From Sedimentitalea sp039941015 (GTDB lineage Bacteria > Pseudomonadota > Alphaproteobacteria > Rhodobacterales > Rhodobacteraceae), in NCBI RefSeq assembly GCF_039941015.1, contig NZ_JBDVFI010000067.1: a DNA stretch of 64,000 nt; one strand, written 5' to 3'. The number at the start of each line of letters is the position of its first letter. Within the stretch, counting starts at the first letter, position 1. A program made the position numbers and the translations under genes. Positions 58,437 to 64,000 of this stretch are shown here, piece after piece. A model generated the notes under the pieces. It saw nothing but the letters and a program-made list of their open reading frames with translations, was not told the DNA's origin and ran no database searches.

Positions 58437-59429
58437 ATGTTTAACGCATTGGTTGTGAACAAGGACGAAGAGAGCGGTAAGACGAGTGCTGCGGTCACGC
58501 AGATTGGTCTGGATGATCTTCCGCATGGTGATGTGACGGTGGCAGTGGAATACTCCACTGTGAACTACAAAGATGGTCTTTGTATCGGGCCGGGCGGCGG
58601 TTTGGTGCGCAAATACCCGCATGTGCCTGGCATTGATTTTGCCGGGACCGTCGAAGAGTCATCGGATGACCGTTACAAGGCAGGTGACAAGGTGGTTTTG
58701 ACCGGTTGGCGTGTGGGCGAGGCGCATTGGGGCGGTTATTCCCAGAAGGCGCGCGTGAATGCGGATTGGCTGGTGCCGCTGCCGGACGGGCTGAACACAC
58801 GGACGGCGATGGCAGTCGGAACGGCCGGGTTTACGGCGATGCTGGCGGTGATGGCGCTGGTGGATCATGGATTGGAAACCGGTCACGGGCCGGTCTTGGT
58901 GACCGGCGCTGCGGGCGGGGTTGGGTCTGTCGCGACGGCGATCCTCGCCGGACTTGGCTATGAAGTGGCCGGTGTGACCGGGCGACCCGAAACAGCAGAC
59001 TATCTGAAATCGCTTGGCGCAAGCCAGATTGTTGCGCGAGAAGAGATCAACGAAACCATCAAGCGTCCGCTGGAAGGCGAGACCTGGGCTGGCTGTGTTG
59101 ATGCCGTTGGTGGTGCGATGTTGGCACGGGTGCTTGGCCAGATGAAATACGGAGCCTCTGTTGCTGCCGTCGGTCTTGCCGGGGGCGCGGGGTTGCCGGC
59201 GACGGTGATTCCGTTCCTGCTGCGGGGCGTGAATCTGCTGGGCATCGACAGCGTGATGCAGCCCTACGATAACCGTCTGCGCGCGTGGCAGCGGATTGCG
59301 AGCGATCTGCCGATGGACAAGCTGGAAGCGATGGTGCAGCCAGCAACGCTGGGTGATCTGCCACAGTTGGGATCGGATATCCTGCAGGGCCAGGTAAAGG
59401 GCCGCGTTGTGGTAGACGTAAACGCCTGA
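58437..59429 (+). CDS. acuI: Acrylyl-CoA reductase (AcuI)
   Basis: Reduces acrylyl-CoA to propionyl-CoA with NADPH, detoxifying the product of DMSP breakdown. It is a 330-residue medium-chain reductase of the YhdH family: VEYSTVNYKDGLCIGPGGG, VPGIDFAGTVEESSD and the cofactor site VLVTGAAGGVGSVATAIL. GAAGGAG precedes the ATG at 58437. It is separated from dmdA by 111 bp, including a dispersed repeat, but the dmdA-acuI order is the one known from Ruegeria pomeroyi. Confidence 0.92.
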   Translation: MFNALVVNKDEESGKTSAAVTQIGLDDLPHGDVTVAVEYSTVNYKDGLCIGPGGGLVRKYPHVPGIDFAGTVEESSDDRYKAGDKVVLTGWRVGEAHWGGYSQKARVNADWLVPLPDGLNTRTAMAVGTAGFTAMLAVMALVDHGLETGHGPVLVTGAAGGVGSVATAILAGLGYEVAGVTGRPETADYLKSLGASQIVAREEINETIKRPLEGETWAGCVDAVGGAMLARVLGQMKYGASVAAVGLAGGAGLPATVIPFLLRGVNLLGIDSVMQPYDNRLRAWQRIASDLPMDKLEAMVQPATLGDLPQLGSDILQGQVKGRVVVDVNA

Positions 59430-59676
59430 GCAGGCACGCAGTACATTCTGTTTGAACGGATTTCTGGCGGGTGCACACTCGCCGGAGATATCAGTCCATC
59501 GTCGCAACCGGTGGACGATTGGTCGCGAGTGGTTGCAAGTCCTGATGTGTTCGCATTACCGTGAGTCCTGACAAGCTGGCCCAGCGAGGCCGGACATCTC
59601 CGATATCTGCTCGGGCAAACACGCATGGTCCGCTTGGTTCTTGCGGAACGTGCAACTACAGGAAAAGGGGTCTCTC

Positions 59677-60096
59677 GTGTTCTCCAAGATCATGGTGCCA
59701 GTCGATCTGGCCCACGTGGCACATCTGGGTCGCGCACTGAAGGTGGCGGCCGAGTTGGCCGGACTTTACAATGCCGAACTGTGCTTTGTCGCTATTACCG
59801 CACCGACACCGGGTCCGGCGGCGCATAATCCGCAGGAATTCGCTGCAAAGCTCGAGGCGTTCGCGCAGAGCGAGGCCGAAACATATGGTGTAAAGGCAAC
59901 TTCGCACAGCGTCGTCAGCCACGATCCGGCAGTCGATCTGGATCGCTCGCTACTAAAGGCACGCGAAGAACTTGGCGCCGATCTGGTTGTCATGGCCAGT
60001 CACGTTCCGGGCATTGCCGACTACTTGTTTCCGTCTCACGGTGGCCGCATGGCGAAGCATGCCGAAGTCTCGGTAATGGTCGTGCGCCCAGAATGA
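59677..60096 (+). CDS. Universal stress protein (UspA family)
   Basis: A 139-residue cytoplasmic protein starting VFSKIMVPVDLAHVAHLGRAL. The ATP-binding motif normally G-2x-G-9x-G is replaced by HVPGIADYLFPSHGGRMAKH, which is only a partial match, followed by VSVMVVRPE. The GTG at 59677 follows AAAAGGGG; a TTG at 59641 is an alternative. It is 51 bases before a BCCT transporter gene. USP-transporter pairs are common and suggest the protein adjusts transport. Confidence 0.85.
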   Translation: MFSKIMVPVDLAHVAHLGRALKVAAELAGLYNAELCFVAITAPTPGPAAHNPQEFAAKLEAFAQSEAETYGVKATSHSVVSHDPAVDLDRSLLKAREELGADLVVMASHVPGIADYLFPSHGGRMAKHAEVSVMVVRPE

Positions 60097-60147
60097 CGGC
60101 GACACGTCGTTTTATCGAACACAAAAGCAATTACACGGGAGTTCGCC

Positions 60148-61782
60148 ATGAGCGATGAGACAGCCAATCAAGGCATACCGGAACCAGAAGGTGCCGCAGA
60201 GGTCATTGATACAGAATACGAAATTGGACAGGATAACGTAGAGGGCGCTGTCGGGCCGATCGGGTTTGACATTCACAACCCGGTGTTTCTGGTCTCGGGC
60301 ATGTCGATCGTCGCCTTTGTCCTTTATGCACTCGTCATGCCAGAACATTCGGCGGCGCTGTTTGGGTGGCTGCGTCCGGCGGTGACCTCGACCTTTGACT
60401 GGTTCTTTCTGGCCTCGGCTGATGTCTTTGTCCTGTTTTGCCTGTTCCTGATCGTGTCGCCCTGGGGCAGCGTTCGGCTGGGGGGAGCGGACGCACAACC
60501 TGATTATTCCTACATCGGTTGGTTCGCGATGCTGTTTGCCGCCGGTATGGGCATTGGGTTGATGTTCTATGGTGTCAGCGAACCGATGAGCCATTTCTCG
60601 ACGTCCTTCGGAGGCGTCGCGTCCGAGGGCGGAGTTCGGACCGATTGGGCGCCCTTGGGCGCTGCGGCAGGTGACGAGGCGGCGTCAGTGCGGTTGGGTA
60701 TGGCCGCGACGATCTTTCACTGGGGTCTGCACCCTTGGGCAATCTATGCGATCGTTGCGTTGTCGTTGGCCTTGTTCACTTACAACAAGGGCTTGCCGCT
60801 GACGATCCGGTCGGCGTTCTATCCGATCTTTGGCGAACGGGTCTGGGGCTGGACCGGCCATATCATCGATACACTGGCGGTGTTTGCCACCTTGTTCGGA
60901 CTCGCGACCTCATTGGGATTTGGCGCGACACAGGCCAATGCGGGTCTGAATGAATTGTTCGGTATTCCAATCGGATCAACGACCGAGGTTGTGCTGATCA
61001 CGGCGATTACGGCGGTGGCGCTGATTTCGGTGGTGCGCGGTCTGGATGGCGGCGTCAAGATCCTCTCAGAAATCAACATGGGGCTGGCATTTGTCCTGCT
61101 GATCTTTGTGCTTCTCGTGGGACCGACCGTGGCGATCCTGACGGGATTTGCCGACAGTCTCCTCGCCTATGCAGAGTATCTGCCTGCGTTGGCCAATCCT
61201 TTTGGGCGCGAGGATGTCAACTTTAGCCAAGGCTGGACGGCGTTTTACTGGGCCTGGTGGATCAGTTGGTCACCTTTTGTCGGCATGTTCATCGCCCGCG
61301 TCAGCCGGGGCCGCAGCGTGCGCGAGTTCGTGATCTGCGTGCTGCTGATCCCTAGTCTGGTCTGTGTGCTGTGGATGAGCGTTTTTGGCGGCACTGCAAT
61401 TCATCAGGTCGTCGCCGACGGGTTTACGGGCGCGCAGGACGCAACGCTTGAACTCAAGCTGTTCAAGATGCTTGGCGAATTGCCTCTGGCCTCGATCACG
61501 TCATTTGTCGGGATCGTCCTTGTTGTGGTGTTTTTTGTCACGTCGTCGGATTCAGGCTCGCTGGTGATCGACACGATCACGGCAGGCGGCAAGGTCGATG
61601 CGCCGGTGCCACAGCGGGTGTTCTGGTGCATCTTTGAAGGGGCCGTAGCGATCGTGCTGCTGCTTGGCGGTGGACTGGGTGCGCTACAGGCGATGGTGAT
61701 CTCAACCGGGCTGCCCTTTACTGTCGTTCTGTTGCTCATGTGCTGGGCGATCATCAAGGGTCTTGCAAGCGAACCACGCTAG
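60148..61782 (+). CDS. BCCT-family betaine/DMSP-type transporter
   Basis: A 544-residue polytopic carrier with about twelve helices. AGMGIGLMFYGVSEPMSH is the Gly-rich motif of sodium-coupled betaine carriers (the Met-Gly-Ile-Gly form rather than the CaiT form). The Trp cage is in WTAFYWAWWISWSPFVGMF, followed by IARVSRGRSVREF. GGGAG precedes the ATG. Being placed after dmdA and acuI, DMSP or glycine betaine are likely substrates (DddT is such a carrier); choline cannot be excluded. A strong terminator follows. Confidence 0.88.
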   Translation: MSDETANQGIPEPEGAAEVIDTEYEIGQDNVEGAVGPIGFDIHNPVFLVSGMSIVAFVLYALVMPEHSAALFGWLRPAVTSTFDWFFLASADVFVLFCLFLIVSPWGSVRLGGADAQPDYSYIGWFAMLFAAGMGIGLMFYGVSEPMSHFSTSFGGVASEGGVRTDWAPLGAAAGDEAASVRLGMAATIFHWGLHPWAIYAIVALSLALFTYNKGLPLTIRSAFYPIFGERVWGWTGHIIDTLAVFATLFGLATSLGFGATQANAGLNELFGIPIGSTTEVVLITAITAVALISVVRGLDGGVKILSEINMGLAFVLLIFVLLVGPTVAILTGFADSLLAYAEYLPALANPFGREDVNFSQGWTAFYWAWWISWSPFVGMFIARVSRGRSVREFVICVLLIPSLVCVLWMSVFGGTAIHQVVADGFTGAQDATLELKLFKMLGELPLASITSFVGIVLVVVFFVTSSDSGSLVIDTITAGGKVDAPVPQRVFWCIFEGAVAIVLLLGGGLGALQAMVISTGLPFTVVLLLMCWAIIKGLASEPR

Positions 61783-61802
61783 AGAGACTCCTATGGTTTT
61801 GA

Positions 61803-61830
61803 AACGCCCCGGCCAATCAGCCGGGGCGTT
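61803..61830. terminator. Strong terminator after the BCCT gene
   Basis: AACGCCCCGGC and GCCGGGGCGTT pair over 11 bases; T runs follow on both strands at short distance (TTT, then TTTTT after GCCC). It also ends the convergent VOC gene. Confidence 0.8.
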
Positions 61831-61839
61831 TGCCCTTTT

Positions 61840-62214
61840 TCAGGACCGGGGTCTGAAAAAACCCAACGAGTTGCCGTCCGGATCCGTCGCATAAAAGAAC
61901 CGGCCCGGCGGGATGTCGATGATGGGTGATACGACATTGCCGCCTGCGTCATTTACCCGATCCATCGTTTCTTCCAGCGTTCCGGAACTGGCCAGATGCA
62001 GTGTTGAGCCTCGGCCATCTTCGGCGGGCTTGCCGGGATAGAGATGCAGCGCGACGCCATTGTCCCGCGTCTGAAAATCCGCAATTGGATTCGGCCCGGA
62101 TTCATTTCGGTTCAGGCTGCCGCCGGTCACCGCCGAATAAAAGGCAATTGCCTTATCCAGATCCGAGACCGGGATCTCGGCCCATACGAGGGCATTTTGT
62201 GGCAGGTCGCTCAT
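61840..62214 (-). CDS. VOC (glyoxalase/bleomycin resistance) family protein
   Basis: A 124-residue protein of two beta-alpha-beta-beta-beta units. ALVWAEIPVSDLDKAIAFYS starts the first, with the Glu metal position, and PGRFFYATDPDGNSLGFFRP ends the second. Start at 62214, with AAAGGA upstream; a longer frame to 62244 is less likely. The substrate is unknown; PhnB-like and glyoxalase-like roles are both possible. Confidence 0.85.
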   Translation of the reverse strand: MSDLPQNALVWAEIPVSDLDKAIAFYSAVTGGSLNRNESGPNPIADFQTRDNGVALHLYPGKPAEDGRGSTLHLASSGTLEETMDRVNDAGGNVVSPIIDIPPGRFFYATDPDGNSLGFFRPRS

Positions 62215-62346
62215 GGTGTGTCCTTTCGGGTTGGAATGGATCATCGATAGCAGGGACTGTTGACAGTTTTTGTCATCAGCGCTGACGCTTGACCTCTGCG
62301 GTCAGGAACGGCATCCATTTCAGGACAGGTCAGTTGGAGAGATGGT

Positions 62347-63570
62347 ATGGCGTTGGATACAGAATTTGTGCGTGGTCAGTTTCCGGCGTTCTCCGAACCA
62401 TCACTGCAGGGTCAGGCGTTTTTCGAGAATGCGGGCGGGTCCTATACCTGTGCGCCGGTGATTGACCGACTGACGCGCTATTACACGCAGCGCAAGGTGC
62501 AGCCCTATGCGCCTTATGAGGCCAGCCGGTTGGCTGGCGAAGAGATGGACGAGGCTCGCACGCGAATAGCGGCGATTCTGGGTGTCGAGGCTGATGAACT
62601 CAGCTTTGGACCAAGTACCACACAGAACACCTATGTGTTGGCGCAGGCTTTCGGTGCGTGGATGCAACCGGGCGAAGCGATTGTCGTCACCAATCAGGAC
62701 CACGAAGCCAATTCCGGCCCTTGGCGGCGGCTCGCTGATCGCGGCATTGAAGTCCGCGAGTGGCAGATCGACCCTGCGACAGGTCATCTGAACCCTGAGG
62801 ATCTGGAAGATCTGCTTGATGAAACCGTACGGCTTGTTTGTTTTCCCCATTGCTCGAATGTCGTGGGCGAGATCAATCCGGTGACTGAAATCACCGCGAT
62901 TGCGCATGCCGCTGGTGCGTTTGTCTGCGTCGATGGCGTTTCATACGCGCCGCACGGCTTTGCCAATGTCGGGCGTTTGGGACCGGACATCTACCTGTTT
63001 TCGGCCTACAAGACATATGGGCCGCACCAAGGGCTTATGGTTATCCGCCGGACGCTGGGCGAAATGCTGCCCAACCAGGGACATGTCTTTAACGGCGACG
63101 CATTGTACAAGCGGTTTACGCCTGCAGGTCCGGACCATGCGCAGATCGCTGCCAGTGCGGGCATGGCGGATTACGTCGATATGCTGTGTTCACATCACGG
63201 CGGCCCGACGGGCAAGCCATCCGAGCGGGGCGCATTTGTGCATGATCTTATGCGCGCTCACGAGATTGAATTGCTGCAACCACTTCTGGATGCGGTCAAG
63301 GATCGCAATGCGGTGCGTCTGATTGGTCCGTCCGATGCCGCTCTGCGCGCTCCGACCGTTACGCTTGCGCTCACACGCAATGCCGAAGAGGTCGCTGCCG
63401 AACTCGCGACACATGGGATCATGGCAGGCGGCGGAGACTTCTATGCCGGGCGTGCGCTGCAAGCGGTTGGGGTCAACATGGACGCTGGCGTGCTGCGTCT
63501 CAGCTTTACGCATTATACCTCCAAAGCGGAAATTGATCAGCTTTTGACCGCGTTGGACCGCGTTCTCTGA
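62347..63570 (+). CDS. Class V aminotransferase (cysteine desulfurase-like)
   Basis: A 407-residue PLP enzyme of fold type I, class V. The PLP Lys is in YLFSAYKTYGPHQGLMV, the Asp of the cofactor in AFVCVDGVSYAPHGFAN, and the N-terminus FFENAGGSYTCAPVIDRL shows the class. The Cys loop of true cysteine desulfurases is not evident (GGDFYAGRAL instead), so it is more likely a selenocysteine-lyase-like or kynureninase-like enzyme of unknown substrate. GGAG precedes the start. A photolyase gene follows on the same strand. Confidence 0.85.
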   Translation: MALDTEFVRGQFPAFSEPSLQGQAFFENAGGSYTCAPVIDRLTRYYTQRKVQPYAPYEASRLAGEEMDEARTRIAAILGVEADELSFGPSTTQNTYVLAQAFGAWMQPGEAIVVTNQDHEANSGPWRRLADRGIEVREWQIDPATGHLNPEDLEDLLDETVRLVCFPHCSNVVGEINPVTEITAIAHAAGAFVCVDGVSYAPHGFANVGRLGPDIYLFSAYKTYGPHQGLMVIRRTLGEMLPNQGHVFNGDALYKRFTPAGPDHAQIAASAGMADYVDMLCSHHGGPTGKPSERGAFVHDLMRAHEIELLQPLLDAVKDRNAVRLIGPSDAALRAPTVTLALTRNAEEVAAELATHGIMAGGGDFYAGRALQAVGVNMDAGVLRLSFTHYTSKAEIDQLLTALDRVL

Positions 63571-63618
63571 TCCGATGTCCGGGGTGGTGCGTATCCATCC
63601 GAAAGAGGTTGTATTTTA

Positions 63619-64000
63619 ATGAGCAGCACTTCACCCATATTGATGTGGTTCAGGCGCGATCTGCGCCTGTTCGATCACCCGGCATTCAGCGCGGCAAGCA
63701 AGACCGGGCGTCCGATCATCCCGCTTTTCATTCTGGACCCGCAGGCCAGATCGCTGGGCGCGGCGCCGCAATTTCGATTGGGCCTCAGTGTCGCGCGCCT
63801 CGCCGAGAACCTCAAACCACACGCAAGTCAATTGATCCTGCGCAGCGGTGATGCGCAGACCGTGCTGGAACAGGTGATCAAGGAGACCGGGGCAGGGGCT
63901 GTCTTTTGGTCGCGCCTCTATGATCCCGAAACCGTGGCGCGGGATACCAAGATCAAGGCAGCGCTCAGGGAGCAGGGGATCGAGGCGCAGTCGTTCGGCG
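63619..64000 (+). CDS. phrB: Deoxyribodipyrimidine photolyase, 3' end outside window
   Basis: Repairs UV-made cyclobutane dimers with light, using FAD and an antenna. Only the first 127 codons are present. ILMWFRRDLRLFDHPAFSAA and RPIIPLFILDPQ are the start of the Rossmann-like photolyase N-domain, and VFWSRLYDPETVARD is the block shared by class I photolyases and cryptochromes. The flavin domain lies beyond the window, so a cryptochrome cannot be ruled out. Confidence 0.9.
   Translation, partial: MSSTSPILMWFRRDLRLFDHPAFSAASKTGRPIIPLFILDPQARSLGAAPQFRLGLSVARLAENLKPHASQLILRSGDAQTVLEQVIKETGAGAVFWSRLYDPETVARDTKIKAALREQGIEAQSFG

Noticed and set aside
1..64000. CRISPR arrays, insertion sequences or an integrase
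   Set aside because: No regularly spaced repeats, transposase or recombinase motifs, or long terminal inverted repeats were seen on either strand.

Overview
The window reads as a chromosomal segment of a marine alphaproteobacterium of the Rhodobacterales (Roseobacter group). The evidence is a dmdA-acuI pair for dimethylsulfoniopropionate (DMSP) use, a C4-pathway ALA synthase of the exact Rhodobacter length with an FnrL-like site upstream, a circularly permuted two-piece tmRNA with the tag ANDNRAPVAVAA, an endolysin/holin pair of the gene-transfer-agent type inside a cytochrome c maturation operon, and a VPLPA-CTERM protein. No insertion sequence, integrase or CRISPR array was seen, and base composition looks even apart from an A-rich stretch before hemA.

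Layout. 1-4.7 kb is the least ordinary part: a truncated S8 protease, a small unknown protein whose only three cysteines lie in its last six residues, a SARP/BTAD-TPR regulator and a compact YcaO protein, ending at two identical tRNA-Asp genes (4.9-5.2 kb). This could be an undescribed ribosomal-peptide (RiPP) locus, but that is inference. 5.2-10.4 kb holds a sulfotransferase-like protein, a glycosyltransferase, a META lipoprotein-like protein, a fluoroacetate-dehalogenase-like hydrolase overlapping an M20 peptidase, and a small membrane protein. 10.5-10.65 kb folds into three adjacent helices and may be an unannotated RNA. 11-17.4 kb carries hemA, rodZ-like and ispG, then the tungstate transporter tupBCA. 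17.4-27 kb is mainly valine degradation (mmsB, 3-hydroxyisobutyryl-CoA hydrolase, isobutyryl-CoA dehydrogenase, mmsA and a LysR gene), with YbdK, a methyltransferase, an L,D-transpeptidase and a VPLPA-CTERM protein lying between.

27-41 kb is housekeeping: a CBS protein, coaD, a 47-residue membrane peptide, gapA, a DUF808 protein, tkt, a coiled-coil gene coupled to zapA, a MliC-type inhibitor, and purL, a sulfotransferase-like gene, bolA and grxD in one orientation, then a large MscS channel. 41-46.7 kb has a LysR regulator divergent from a fused indolepyruvate ferredoxin oxidoreductase, then an acyltransferase coupled to murI. 47.6-53.8 kb is argC, ccmE, GTA-type endolysin, holin, ccmF, ccmH and a PaaG-like hydratase.

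After the permuted ssrA (54.0-54.3 kb), a GntR/FCD regulator faces an operon of DUF2182, DUF1326, DinB, dmdA and acuI across a 40-bp gap that is mostly a perfect 15-bp tandem repeat, a probable operator. A universal stress protein and a BCCT betaine/DMSP-type transporter follow, which suits a DMSP import and breakdown module. The window ends with a VOC protein, a class V aminotransferase and the start of a photolyase gene.
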